From NCBI RefSeq assembly GCF_018687715.1, contig NC_056757.1:23536501-23600500 (forward strand): 64,000 bases of DNA. Direction: 5' to 3'. The DNA comes from Carya illinoinensis (lineage: Eukaryota > Streptophyta > Magnoliopsida > Fagales > Juglandaceae). The translations under genes and the position numbers were made by a program. The notes beneath the pieces are model-generated. The model was not told the DNA's origin and made no database searches. It saw nothing but the letters and a program-made list of their open reading frames with translations. Shown piece by piece: positions 38,419 through 51,670 of the stretch; position 1 is the first letter of the stretch, and every line of letters starts with the position of its first letter.

Positions 38419-41400
38419 GTGACATGGTATTCGGATCAACCGGCAACTGGTCTGAATCGCCGCAGGTCAGTGGATTGAGCCTCTCCGGGCTAGTTTCATT
38501 AACAGATACATAGTGCCTAACATCAGTGTCACTCTCGTCTTCTACTTCAATAGTGTCAGACTCATCATCATCATCAATGTAATCCTCATGCAAGTCTGAG
38601 TTTTTTTGGTGAATATTGTAAACATTCCTATTGGTTATCTTGTGTACCGCGTGCCAGCTTCCCCCCCAATTCGGGTCCTTGATGTAAAATACTTGCAACG
38701 TTTGGCATGCAAGGGCGAAAGGCTCATCTTTATACCATTGCCGGTTGGTATTAACACTCGTGAAGTGGTCCCCAACATGTATCCCCCTTCTTGTATTACT
38801 AATGCCCCACCAATCACATTTAAACATGAAACACTTACACCAACCCATGTAGCGTAATTCTATGATATCTTGCAACACACCATAAAAGTCAACAGGCAAT
38901 CCTTGATGTTCACAATGAACAACAACCCCACTATTTTGGGTGCGGCAAATCCCTTCGAGCTGGTGTGAAACCGAATTCCATTCATTATACAGCCGGCATA
39001 GGATGCGACAAGTGGATCTGGACCACACGCTAATGCAAATATGTCATCGGTCACAGTGGGGGGACTCATTGCATGCAACTCGGCAATCTAGCATCGACGC
39101 ATTGTTTCTATCAATAAGGGTATTATCGAAAGTCTTAAGTTATTATAAAGGGATATTCCTGTATATGAAAAAGAGAAATCTTACGCGCGTTCTGAACCAT
39201 GTTGGGAATTGAATTTGGTGCCTACGCTCAAAGTTACTTGGGTCCTCTTCTTTCATCTTGTTAAGGTGATCCCTACACCATAGTTAAAAACCAGAACATT
39301 AAAACATTATCCAATCACAAATACACAAAAAGTCAGTGCTGAAATGGACAACGAGGGAGGACTTACTCTAAATAGTCCTCAATCTCCAGACAATTATTAA
39401 GGACGTACCACGTGGCCTTGGCCAACAGAGAGTCATCTAATTTTGCCATTCTTGCTGCCCCTAGTGGGCGCACCTTTTGAGAAAAAACCGATAAACTTGG
39501 CTCCATGGGGCCCAGCCCAACTGTGTCAGTGTTTCGTTCCTCTCGATTATGTCTAGTCTCGATATCATTAAGGTACATGGAGCAAAATGTCAGGCACTCG
39601 ACATGCAAATATGCCTCAGTAATTGAGCCTTCTGGACGGGCTCTGTTGCGGACATACTGTTTGAACTTACCCATATACCTCTCGAAAGGGTACATCCACC
39701 TATACTGGACAGGTCCTGCTAGCAAAGCCTCATCTGGTAGATGAATAGCGAGATGCACCATGATATCGAAAAATGCAGGTGGAAATATCATTTCCAGTTT
39801 GCAAAGAATGATGGGAATATTAGCTTGAAGCTGTTTCAAGACTGTTATGTCGAGTGCTCGTGAACATAATTCTTTGAAAAACGAACTCAACTCTAATAAA
39901 CATCGACGCACATCAGGTCGTAGGTACCCACCAATAACAATCGGCAACAAATATTGCATGAAGATATGACAATCATGGCTCTTCATTCCCATTATTTTTC
40001 CTTCAGTAACGTTGACACACCGGGCAATATTTGAGGCAAAGCTATCAAGAAATTTAACTTCTGATAAGCGGGCACAAAAACTCCTTCGCTCAGTGACGTT
40101 TAACATGTAACAAGCAAGACTCATAGAAGTTTGATTACCATCATGTTGTAAATGTAATTCTTTCCTTAGTCCAAGATCTTCCAAATCCCTACGCGCTGCA
40201 GCGGTGTCCTTACTTTTGCCTTCAATATTCACCAATGTTCCCAAAACATTATCACAAATATTTTTCTCAATATGCATGACGTCTAAGTTATGTCGCAATC
40301 CCAAGTCTAACCAGTACGGAAGTTCAAAGAAGATACTCTTCTTGGTCCAATTCAGTTCATTGGGCGCACGTTTTCTCTTCTTTGATGATTTACCAAACTG
40401 CACATTCGAGACCTCATGTAATTGCTCCATTAATGCTTGTCCCTCCAAAATATTCGGTTGCAGACGGTGTTCCTCCTTACCATTAAAAGCTGACTTTTTC
40501 CTTCTCCAACTGTGATCTCGCACCAACCACCAACGATGGCCCATATAACAATATTTCCGGCCATGCACAAGCCAAAGTGAATCTGTTTCAGAGGTACATG
40601 TAAGGCATGCCAACTTATCCTTCATGCTCCAACCAGAAAGATTAGCGTATGCAGGAAAGTCATTAATGGTCCAAAGTAATGCTGCCCTTAATTGAAACGA
40701 TTCTCGCTTGTAAGCGTCATATGTATGAATTCCCTCTTCCCATAATTCAGTCAACTCATCTATTAAGGGACGCAAGAACACGTCAATATCATTTCCCGGT
40801 GCCTTTGGTCCAGGGATTAATAATGACATCATAACGTATGGATCTTTCATGCATAACCAAGGGGGTAAGTTGTAAGGCACAAGTAGTACTGGCCAAATGT
40901 TGTACAGTTTGCTCATATTATTGAATGGGTTGAACCCATCACTCGCTAGACCAAGTCTGACATTACGAGGATCCTAGGCAAACAAAGCATGTTTGTCATC
41001 GAAGTCTTTCCATACACTAGAATCAGCTGGATGTCTCATGAAGTTAGGATCAACAACACGCTCTTTTGCATGCCATCTCATGGATTGGGTAGTCTTCTTT
41101 GACATAAATAGCCTTTGCAACCACAGCTTCAAAGGAAAATATCGGAAGATCTTTTGGGGTATCCTCTGTTGGTTAGATGGAATTGAGGCCCACCTAGATG
41201 CATTACATTTAGGGCAGTGATCTTTATCAGCATGCTCTTTCCAAAACAAGGCACAATCATTTGGGCATGCATGTATTTTTGTGTAACTAAAACCCAAACC
41301 CTGCTGTAGGCGGCGAGCATCGTGGTATGAGGCAAGAAACAGTGCATGAGGAAATGCCGCTTGCAAAAGCTTTATAACCATGCCAAAAGACTTCACAGTC

Positions 41401-41939
41401 CAACCACCAACTGTCTTTATGTGAAGCAACTTCACTATGAATGATAGCTTTGAGAAGTTTGTGCAGCTTGGATAAAGTGGTTTTCTTGCATTGTCTAGCA
41501 ACTCTTCGAAGGTGGGGGTGTATTGGATCATCATAGGTGTGTCGTGAAGGCCCTCCATCAAATTCAATTCTGTTCTACCAGGATTGTCCATAAAGGACCC
41601 CACACGGATGTCATTTAACATCTCGTCTACATCATCAATGTAGTCATTGTCGTTATAGGCAGGAGGAACTTCTTCTTCCGAATCTCTGGCATCAGAGAAA
41701 GTTTCCTCCTCGCCATGGAATATCGATGCCGTATAAGAGGGATCAATACCTACGATGAACAAGTGATCCTAAACCACTGCAATGGGATGGAAAGTACCAT
41801 TTCGGCATCTCCTACATGGACACCTAAGGCAGTCTCTACCGGGGGCATGAGCCTTCGCCATATCTATGAAGTGTTTAACGCCTTCAGCATAATCGCTGTA
41901 ACGCAATATATCTTCAATATGCATCCAAGCCTTATCCAT
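38419..41939 (-). pseudogene. TNP2-type transposase (Transposase_21) of CACTA-1, nearly full length, broken
   Basis: Exons on the minus strand: 41939-39367, 39272-39185, 39087-38419 (then cut by the Athila; tail at 16119-16024). Domains in order: Transpos_assoc (41939-41770, MDKAWMH, CPCRRC); zinc-type CPNDC...CPKC; Transposase_21 core (about 41340-40250, GLASDGFNPF, TINDFPAYANLSGW, CLTC, LDVMHIEKN); DUF4218 (about 39950-39580); DUF4216 (about 39000-38780, FKCDWW). An acidic C-terminal stretch follows. The family enzyme cuts CACTA ends in the nucleus. Breaks: TAG 41769-41771, TAG 40974-40976, and a frameshift near 38956-38965. The ATG at 41937-41939 is chosen because the conserved domain begins there. 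The same frame is open upstream to 41966. Confidence 0.92.
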
Positions 41940-44900
41940 CTGGTTGAGTGAGAAGGAAATGTACAAGTTAACAAGGGTATGAGGAAATTCTTGTTACACA
42001 GTGGACATAAAGGAAGTTTGTAATGGTTTATTGCGAAACAAGTTGAAGGAAACAAGCATTATAAATCGAAGGAAATAAGTTGTTTCAATGTCGTGGATTG
42101 ATCGACAATCGTCCATAGGGATTTATAACTGTCATGAACTGTTATTGAATGTGGGCATAAACCTTCATCATTGAACAATCATGACATTTGATATGGTTGT
42201 TTGAAAGGGCGGTGTCATATGACCTGGGAAGTCTAGTTATGAATTTAGGGGGTCATTTTAGCTGATGATATAACCTAGAATATTTGGCCCACTATTTCCC
42301 TATTATTGTGAACTGGGCTAAGGTAAATTTGTTCTTCATGTAGTGAAAAAGAGAGACGGGAATGTCAATGAATACAACAGATATAGCCTTTAGTGTAGTA
42401 ATTACCAAACGCCACATGTATATATATAACATTCATATATATATACAAATATGTATGTATATGTATGACAATTAAAAGAGAAGTAAGAGTAGATCTATGA
42501 ATAACTATAGATCATGAAATCAATTAAGAGAAGCCGAGTCTAGCTTTGTAGTGTACATCATATTATTGATCATGGCAAGCTATATGCAGTTGCTTAATAA
42601 GTTTTAAGCAACTTGCATGTGCAAGTAGTGAATAACCAATGTTTATTCACAGCCATATTTAGACGTATTAAAATATTCAACAAGAGATGATAATTCCCAA
42701 GGGGCTCTTAAGTGTGCTTTGAGAACCAAATTAAATAACAATCGAAAACCAGTTAGGGAAATTGGTTTTCATTGCAGATTCTGAGAAGCCCAATCTGAAT
42801 AGAAAGTTTATACCAGTAAAATAGACTTAATATCTCTATTTTTTTCCAGTTTTATAGTAATCAAAATTAAGTTTTTAACTAGGCAATACATAAAGTCCAT
42901 GATATCACAATGGTGGTAAAAGAGGGTTTGTTCACAGATGGATAGTTGAATTTCAGGACTATCACTGCTTGGGAAGTGATAGGGTTCAACAGAAACACCA
43001 AAAAGTATAGTTTTGGAGGCTGTATAGACACATAAAAAGACCCTTGTAGATGATATGCAAATGAGCAACGCAACCCATATACATTTCATAAACTTACATC
43101 AACACCTAGTGCGTTTACATGTCAACCAGAATACATTAATCTCAGCTTCAAGGGGCTTTAAACTTAGATTTAAGTTTTCACATAGTTTCAGATTTAGATA
43201 TTGAGACCTTGTATAGGCTTGTATAGCATGTTAAAATCAGTCTTCCATTCCTACAAATATAACACCCAAGGACACAGCAACCATAATGGACTAGTGGTAA
43301 GCATATTATTCCTGCCAAGAATAGGGTGATGATTTAATTGGGACTGGCGATAGCTATGACATAGGCAATAGGTTGATATCCAACAGTGTGTAATCGACGG
43401 TATGACTATGGAAAAGTCAAGTTAATAACAATGTTAAATCAACTAATAATCGTGGGTAAATTGCAGGTGAACTATACTTCATCATAATTATCGTCACATA
43501 CACTAAATTTTGATAAGTCAACCAAAAACACATGATTTCGGCCATATTGATGACATCTAGAATTATTAGCATGATTTATTGGGCAATTCAAAAGCAGTTA
43601 TAGAGTTCTGCAAAGTGCAAAACAGAAAATCTAGATGAAATGGCTAAAAATTCTGCAATAATTTCAGGGCCACTTAAATATTTGATGGAGACAAATATAA
43701 ACCTCTGACAGTTTGGTTCATGAAGGGGAACTTTGGATGTGAAGTACATGGACTAGCATACTAAGGTAAGGGACCATTTTACCATTTCAACCTAAAAACT
43801 AAGCACAAAATAATAACAAATTCCTGGAAGTCATTCACAAAATCTCTATGCAACCATAGAGATAATATAACCAACCCCACCAGCATCCTGCATTGCACAA
43901 CCAGACTTGTGCAATTAGGACTGACCAAGTGAAAAATTTTGACATTCAATAACTTTGTAACTAGAAATCAGTGCCTTTATTTCACCCATGACTCCCAGGT
44001 AATGAATATAACCATGTCCACAAGATATCACACTATCCAACGTCGATGGTTGAAGTGATGATTTCCACTGCTTAGTTTAAACACATATTGATACTTGACT
44101 GATAAAGTATCAATATGCTCATATTGATGATGATAAACAATATATGGTTTAGTTTATGAAATGCAACATAGTCAAAAAAATGAAAAATTGAGAATAAAAG
44201 AGTGCATATATGGCATAGATAAATCAGCAATACATTAGTTTTAAAAACAATCAGCAAAGGTGCAGGATATGATACTCACCGTTGTGTTGTGTTTTTAAAG
44301 AGGAATGGCTACAGCAACACCCTGTAAAGCCAAAAAAGTTCAGGCATTAAATCACAACCCAAGAATATTTGAGTGCAGACCAAGTTGGAAAGACAGCAAC
44401 ATGCTATGTCAAAACTCAGTTAACAATCCAATCAGTTGTAGCTGAATTTAGGTTAATATCATGTGTAACGAAAAAAGTTATAAGTGAGATGGATAAAATG
44501 ATAACTACTTTCAGATGCCTGAGATGCAATTAGTTAAAGAGCCGTCAGTTTTGGCAATGTACAGTTTTGTAAGTGATATCCAAAACTTCAATTAGGAGAT
44601 GAATTAAGAGAGTGGTCAGTGCTAGCGATAGTGGGATACAGTTTTCTTGGCCAGCAGAAAGGTCATTCATGATAAAGTGTAGAACAAATAACATTTTAAC
44701 TATGCAACAAAAATGTGATAATAATTGGCATAGACCAATCTAATGACGATATTAAATTGGATACCCCAACTGAGAGCAGTAACCAAACGTATCACTAACA
44801 TAAATGTTTTATGTTAGAGGAGCCTACTAAGTAAAAAATCTATAAACAACTGTGGTTCATGGAGCAATAATAGGAGGCATATATTGCTATGGACAACTGT

Positions 44901-47896
44901 AATTCATTAATTCCCACAAAATTGTGGCCAATTATGAATGATACCAGAACAGTTAGTCGAATACACTCAAATTCTGAAGGTACATCAGACAGTATTGAAG
45001 AACCTTTAGAATAACATAAAACCGGTACATTACAAACAATCAAATATAAGCAGATGAGATAGAGAATATAGAACTGAGTTCGGAATTATGTAAATTAACA
45101 TAGTGTTGCTTACCTGCTGTATAAAGTGGTTGAAAAAAATATTTTGCTAACCAAAACTAGGTCTTTGTATTTTCAGATTTTTAAACCCAAAAATTTGTAG
45201 CATACCACATGGTTAATAGGGAAAAGAGTTATCATAAATAGGATAGAATCACATTAAGTTAGTCCAACGCCCTTTTTTCACTATCCCCCAAGAAAAAAAT
45301 GACAAAGACAATCATATGCATGCACATAGACATTTTTGCTATAACAAAATCTGAAGAGATTACAAACATGATGACAACCATAAATATTGTTATACTTCTA
45401 TGCAATATATAAAGGAAACATGCATGAAAAAGCTAGTTATTTACAGTTATAATCGATAATTAGTACATGGCCATAATTAATACACAATCATGTGCATATT
45501 CGAACAACCCAATGTCATACCCTTATATTGCCAAACACCGAGCCAAGACCACAGTATATAGTCTACAGTTAACATTTAATATATATATATATATATTATA
45601 TCAATGTATATACATGGACAGCCATTAATGATGGTGACAGGCTGGCAAACGGCATATAAGGTTTATCAATATTGAAAGTTACAGCAAAGATAATGTACAG
45701 GCCATGGTGGGGAATGGATGTTCCTTGGTAAATGAGACAAAATTCAGCTGCATCAGTTAACATGCATGGTTGACAAATACCATGTGTAGATACCAATAAG
45801 ATCACACAGGCTTATGATTTTTACCAAGACCAACAGACATTCATGAGCATCTACAGATGTCGTGTTGCTAAATGTTCGATTAAACTCATCTGCATGCATG
45901 TTTTCCAGCTTGGCAATGAAGCTGGACGTAATGTAAAAGCAGAGATGAGGAAGCTCACCTAATATAGGCTATGGAAATTCAGTTTCCTTTTGATTAAAAG
46001 AGTGAATGATTGGGACTATTTGGATGAAAAGAGGCAAGATTCATCAAGTGTGGCACAATTGGAAATTCACAATATGGAAAGACATGGAGGCTCATTGCCT
46101 CCCAACTCAAAGAAATATGCACTGTTTTATATAGAACTTGATACTCTGTAAAATTACACAACCAGCTTTCAACTAAAATGCAATAAATTAAACAGGTTAT
46201 TGTGGTCTAAATATCATACCCAGATGATGTTAGACAGCATTATAAACCTTGTTTGGCATATGTGCCTACCTGTTTTCTCAATTAATGGACTATTCAGGTT
46301 GCTGGGAGCACAGTAAACGTTTGACTATGGGATACTGCTGGTAATTAGTAAAAAGTAATGGTACAAATGATTCTTTCCATCAGCCTAGCTAGCAAATTCT
46401 CTGTAGTTGACATAACATATATTATTAAATACATAGTTGGGTTTACACAGGGCTGAAATACTTATTCGAACATTTAAACTTTGAGTAACAAGGGTCTACA
46501 CTGTTTTCTTTCTGGCCGAAATACTCATGGGAAAAAGTCAGATAAGCCACTATATCTAAGAAGGTTTCCCATTTAAAACCCAAAATGGGTAAAAATTGTG
46601 TTCTAGACCTGAATTTTTCCATTCTGTGCATTATGATTAAAGTTCTCAATTAAGATCTCAGTGGAGTAATTAGAAGTGATAGATTTCTAGGCTAAATAAA
46701 CATGCACAAAAAACTGACCTGAGGCATTACACCCGGAAAACTGTATAGATATAGTCCATGTTGGAACCAACTTGTCCCACCTATTACATATACACATATA
46801 GCCACAAATATATGTGTATATATAATAATATATATATGTATATGTAATAAAAAACATGTTATTGCACTTAATGTAAACATGCAGGGTAATTTGGATCAAC
46901 ATCCCTATAGATCTAAGGGAAGACAATGACAATATTTTTTCTCATCCAGTTTATGCATCAGTCTCAACTACTCCTACCAATCTCAATATCTATACATGTT
47001 TCTAGCTCCAAAAACTTCATTAATTTGCTAATTAATGAAGTTTTCATCGTCTGTAACAAGGAATTCATGAGGAATTTAGGGAAAAAACTGGCCTTCGCAG
47101 GGTGAAGACCTCGAGAAGGCTACCGCAGCAGGTGTTTACATAGATTGAGAAATTTAGGACAACTAGGGAATATTTACCACAATTAATTAGCTGATCATGA
47201 TGGGTTGTTCGAACACGTTTCTAGCATGCGGATAGATCTAGCTAAAAAAAAAAGGTAATCTAATTTTCGATTTGGCATGAAACCTCGGCCTAATTATGTC
47301 TATTTGGGGCTAAACAAATACAATTAAAAATTGTGAAGATGAAATCGGGCTCAATCACCAAAGATACTTTAACACAGAGAAGAGTCAGAAATAGGCAAGG
47401 GATTTACCAAGGGGAGAGGGAGAGATGCTCGATTTCAAGAAGAGACATAAACGCCCTACTCATTACTGGCATCAACTGGCAGTAGTGAGGAACGTATCGG
47501 CAACTGTGGGTAGCTCATGGACGCCGAAGGGGGGCGGCGCAAGGAAACCACCGTCGATTGTATGGACAATCTGAGAGTATTCAACCTTCCACCAAAAATC
47601 GCAGGTCCCAACTCGACGTGTATGTGGTAAACGAAGGAGCAACACACTAACCGTGTGAAAAATTTTTGTTTAATGGCCACTGCTCTAAAAGGTAATTTGC
47701 AAAACCTTTTAACACGACAGAGAACTCGTCGTTGAAGGCAACTGTTTGACACGGTTTAATGCTTGCCGCACGGAATCTCGTGACATTTCATTAATTTTAT
47801 TGCGTTGATGATTCTTTGTGCCATAAGCCATCTATCCCCCACCAGTGGTTGTCATGGGAAGGAAAATCGTGGCTAAATTCGAAATTTCTTGTAGTG
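41940..47896. other. CACTA-1 5' noncoding region up to its right terminus
   Basis: Nearly 6 kb of AT-rich DNA upstream of TNP2, probably promoter, leader and introns of the element. No convincing exon is seen. A minus-strand ORF at 47456-47752 has no family features. The last 60 bp hold CACCAGTGGTTGTCATGGGAAG-like subterminal sequence (CCAGTGG, CATGGGA) and the inverted CACTA end. Confidence 0.5.
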
Positions 47897-48288
47897 AGAT
47901 AATCATGCAGATTTGGCCGTTATAAACCAAGTACTTTTTTCTTTTTTGGTAAAATTGAATTAAATATTTTATTGCTAATTGTTTTTTAGAGATAAAATAT
48001 GTTGTCCCAATATATTTTTTGGTAAAAACAAATTAGTGAAAAAACGTTATTTTTCCCTATATATAACAACTAACAAGTTTGATATTGAAAAAACAATAAT
48101 AAAATATTTAAATGGGGCCACCGCTAGGTACTGAAGGCTTCCAAACTAGGAAGAATATTATTCACAAACAATTTTGGTGACTATAATGGTACGTAATTAT
48201 TATCAGTTGGGACTATTTATCCTACTAGTAGTTTCTAGGGAATTGATTCACAAGATTGATTCACAACAAAATCAACAAAATAATAGGT

Positions 48289-48338
<50 letters not shown>

Positions 48339-50305
48339 GCGCCATTTGCTGAAACTAGAAATGGTGGAGAGGGATGGCTGGAGTCTGGGCTCGCTACTGC
48401 TGGATGTTGGATTTGGAGGGGCTCGAGAAGATGAGCCACTGCCATCACACACAGAGAAATAGACAGAGAGAGAGAGAGATAAAATTGAAGAAGAAGAAGA
48501 GAAGATGCATGGGGAGGATTAAACCTAAACTAAAACGTCACCATTTGGTATATTAAACGAAATGATGTCGTTTCAGACTTCAGTTTAATTGTTTTTCTAA
48601 ACAGTTTCTATAAAATGATATTGTTTCACGTAAATATATATAATTATATTGGTCAGTTCATCAGTTTGAACCGGGTTTAACCAGGACCAAACCGGACTAG
48701 TGTCAATTTGTTTAAATTCCCACCGCATCCCAACCGATTCTCCACCAGTTCCAACTAGTTCATTACTCTGACGACCAGTTCCAATTGGTGCCTGCTGGTT
48801 CTATCAGCTCCCATTCACCTCTATTAATGATTCGATCTGTGCATTTGTGGTTTGGAAGGAATGTTAACAAAAAACAAAACATTAAGCATGAGTACCGACG
48901 AAGCCTTTCCTTATTGCTATATATATCCATATATATACACACACGCACGTATATAGAGAGCATAAGTAATATTGAATTCAGTTATTAATAAGTGCTGTGA
49001 ACTTTTTTGGAAAAGATAAAAGTTCACCCTTAAAAAATGAAAAAGAGACTTCCAAATGTGCACCTAAAATATGCATCCTCGTGATTATTAGTAAATTTAT
49101 ACATTTTTTTTTTTCTTAATTGTTAAAAATGTTTAAAAAATGTTTGAAAGAAAATGAAAAAAATGAAAAAAAAAAGTGCAGTTGCATTAGGGGGCATATT
49201 TGGGATGGCACATATGGGAGTCATCCTAGTATTGTTCTTAAAAAATTAATTTCTTTACCTAGTCTTATATTTATTTACTATTTTTAAAATAAATGTTAAG
49301 AACTTATAGAATTTAAAACTATAAATATCATTTATCTACTTATATATATAGCATTATATTTTATCAGACTCATATATGTGAATGCATCATGTACATGTAG
49401 CTTGAATGGGAATGTATATAATGATCAAGTACTACTAGATTAATTAACCGTCGTAAAAAAGCAACGTGTTTTGTACTTGTTCCTCAGAGAATTTGCGACT
49501 TTAGTGGCACGTTTAAAATCATGATCAGCATGCAGTACGTAGTACGTACTGATGATCACGATGATTTATGCAAAATTTCCAGCACGTCACAATAGAATAA
49601 TGTTAACGTCATTATTATAATTTAAAAAAAAATTATTTTTTTATATAAATTTTGTATTTATTTATTTTTTTAAAATAATCATACGATATTTACGTATTTA
49701 CAATTTCTAATTATCAATTTTCGTCAAAATAAGGTCTCGTTGTAATATATATGTAAAAAGAAAATGCAAATAATTAAGGTATATATATATATCGCACTAA
49801 TATTCTTGATCATGATCATGTCCCAATACTTAAAAGAAACCGTTTATTAAAAAAACAAATATTAAATAGATCCGAAAAGTGAGACAAACAAAACCTTTTG
49901 AATACAAGGTCAACGTACGCAAAGGTGGCTACCAAGAATTTGTTCTTCATCATCATGAAGTATTCAATTTCGATGAAAGAAGGGAACAAAAACCAAAATC
50001 CCAAGAAACCAGCTTTTAACAGATCGAGAAGATCAAAACCAGATGGAGAAAAGTCTTTACAAAAAGAGACAAACAAACATATGGTGACGGATCGATCGAT
50101 CATAAATCAACAATATATATAATTTTATAAAATATTAATAGAACATCTTCACCAACGAAGTACATAAGTACCATAACATGACACCGACATTAAGATCTTT
50201 CAAAAACCCTAGGATCAGCTTCGAGTTAGCTAGATTGCTTCATAAGCATGTAAAGTACAGCTACTTGCATTGAACAGAGGCAGTTTTCTCAAAAGCTCGA
50301 GCATT
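47897..50305. other. Intergenic DNA downstream of the ERF gene
   Basis: A (GA)n tract lies at 48291-48335. An imperfect repeat of GGTTTGAACCGG-like and CCAGTTCCAA-like phrases at 48660-48790 may be a small transposon remnant. The final 200 bp probably include the ERF 3' UTR. No other gene is supported; short ORFs at 49816-50122 lack any family pattern. Confidence 0.5.
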
Positions 50306-51532
50306 CTACACCCTAGCTGCAAATGCACTCAACAGTTCAGGGTACTGGAAGAAGTCATCCATTAACATAGATTCCGGCCCACCAACCTGGTGAAGGTTCA
50401 CCGCCGGCATCTCGTAACTGAAAGGCACCTCCACCGCTTGAGTCATGCCAAAAAGCTCGCTTCTGACCCCGCCTAGATTCTCAAGCTGATGTGGAACCCC
50501 CTGGTAGTCAAAAGAGAAGCCAAGATGCTCGTTGTTTATCCCCCTTTTCATCTCATCCAATGATTGAGGAATAGACATGTCAGAAATCTGCGGCGGAAGA
50601 GAATCAAAGGTGCAAGTCTGGGTTTTTGGAGATTCACACTTCTTGGTTGATGGTTTTGGGAAAAACTCATGAATAATCTCTTCCAATAGACCTGAGTCTG
50701 AGGACTCTTCGGAAATGAACTCAAAGTCATGAATTTGTTGAGCGGTTGTTCTATTGGAAACCACAGTACTGTTATGACTGATCATGTTGTTGTCAATGGG
50801 TGGAAGACACATGGAAGAACTTACGAAAGTTTGAGAGATATTTGGATTACTAGACTGATTCAACAAAGAACAGTCGGAGAAGGCACTAGCAGAAGAAGAA
50901 GAGCCATTGATGTACGGAAGCTGTTCATGATCAAGACCCTGAGGCTGAGGGGGTGAGACCAAGGATGGGTTCAAAGAAGAACTAAGTAAATCACGAAGGA
51001 GCAACATGTTCAGAGAACTATTACTCTGTGCTGCAGACCGAGGAAAGTGATCACCATCACGAGGGTTAGAGAAAGCTGACCAACCTGAAGCGGCACCAAA
51101 CTGATGACGGTTTTCTGGGATCTTAACAGGCAGCCGAGATTGTCTGGTGAAGTTAAATGGAGCGAGGAACGTATCGGTTGCAGACGGAGGCGGCGGAGGC
51201 GGGTAAAAGAAGTTGGTCCGAGCCTTGAGTCCTCGCAGGTCTCGAGCGGCGAGGTCGTAGGCGCAGGCGGCTTCTTCAGCGGTGTCGAACGTACCGAGCC
51301 AGCGGCGCTCCTTGGACTTGGGGTCTCTAATCTCGGCTGCATAACGGCCCCACGGCCTCCTGCGAACTCCACGATATCTCATTGTGCCACCGGGTTGATC
51401 TCTCAAGGACCTCTTGTTGGTGGTGGTGGTGTTTCCTGCGGTCGCAATGGCGGTGCACTTCTTACGGAGGTCAGAGGTATTTGGCTCCCGCGAGTGGGTT
51501 AGCCGATTTAGCCGCCCGAAATCGTCTTTCAT
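50306..51532 (-). CDS. ESR2: AP2/ERF transcription factor, group VIII-b, ESR1/ESR2 (DORNROSCHEN-like) class
   Basis: A single uninterrupted exon of 408 codons, ATG at 51530-51532, stop TAG 50306-50308. One AP2/ERF domain spans residues about 52-111 ([43 protein letters not shown]), with the Ala and Asp of the YAAEIRD block that define ERF-type GCC-box binding. Outside it, [12 protein letters not shown] (about 174-185) and [16 protein letters not shown] (about 281-296) resemble segments of Arabidopsis ESR2/DRNL, and the C-terminus ends in a short hydrophobic [15 protein letters not shown]. Pro- and Ser-rich linkers are probably disordered activation regions. Family role: nuclear regulator of shoot meristem, cotyledon and lateral organ initiation, linked to cytokinin and auxin. 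The symbol marks the closest recognised class; ESR1 or ERF087 orthology is not excluded. Length exceeds Arabidopsis ESR2 by roughly 100 residues. No intron, as usual for the group. Confidence 0.9.
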   Translation of the reverse strand: MKDDFGRLNRLTHSREPNTSDLRKKCTAIATAGNTTTTNKRSLRDQPGGTMRYRGVRRRPWGRYAAEIRDPKSKERRWLGTFDTAEEAACAYDLAARDLRGLKARTNFFYPPPPPPSATDTFLAPFNFTRQSRLPVKIPENRHQFGAASGWSAFSNPRDGDHFPRSAAQSNSSLNMLLLRDLLSSSLNPSLVSPPQPQGLDHEQLPYINGSSSSASAFSDCSLLNQSSNPNISQTFVSSSMCLPPIDNNMISHNSTVVSNRTTAQQIHDFEFISEESSDSGLLEEIIHEFFPKPSTKKCESPKTQTCTFDSLPPQISDMSIPQSLDEMKRGINNEHLGFSFDYQGVPHQLENLGGVRSELFGMTQAVEVPFSYEMPAVNLHQVGGPESMLMDDFFQYPELLSAFAARV

Positions 51533-51660
51533 TTCTGTACGACTGAACGTACGTTTGTGGAAAGATAATTGTTGCCGAAGGAGAATGATCCGATCAACGA
51601 ATCAACGATCCCAAAATATTACCAAAGGGCTTAGTTCCTTACATCGAGGCCTCTGCGGGT

Positions 51661-51670
51661 GTATTTATAG
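51661..51670 (-). promoter_or_regulatory. Probable TATA box of the ERF gene
   Basis: On the minus strand CTATAAATAC stands about 130 bp before the ATG, which would place the transcription start near 51630 and give a 5' UTR of about 100 bp. It is the only strong TATA-like box in this interval. Confidence 0.65.

Noticed and set aside
42808..46932. Several minus-strand ORFs of 60-95 codons
   Set aside because: No conserved motif, no consistent splice chain; noncoding 5' region of CACTA-1.
47456..47752. 98-codon minus-strand ORF near the CACTA-1 end
   Set aside because: Cys/Arg-rich without family likeness; probably leader sequence of the element.
48174..48462. ORFs over the GA repeat
   Set aside because: Frames on both strands are created by the GA tract; no splice signals or family motifs.
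49816..50122. ORFs on both strands downstream of the ERF gene
   Set aside because: Low complexity, overlapping in opposite frames, no conserved motif; likely within the ERF 3' flank.
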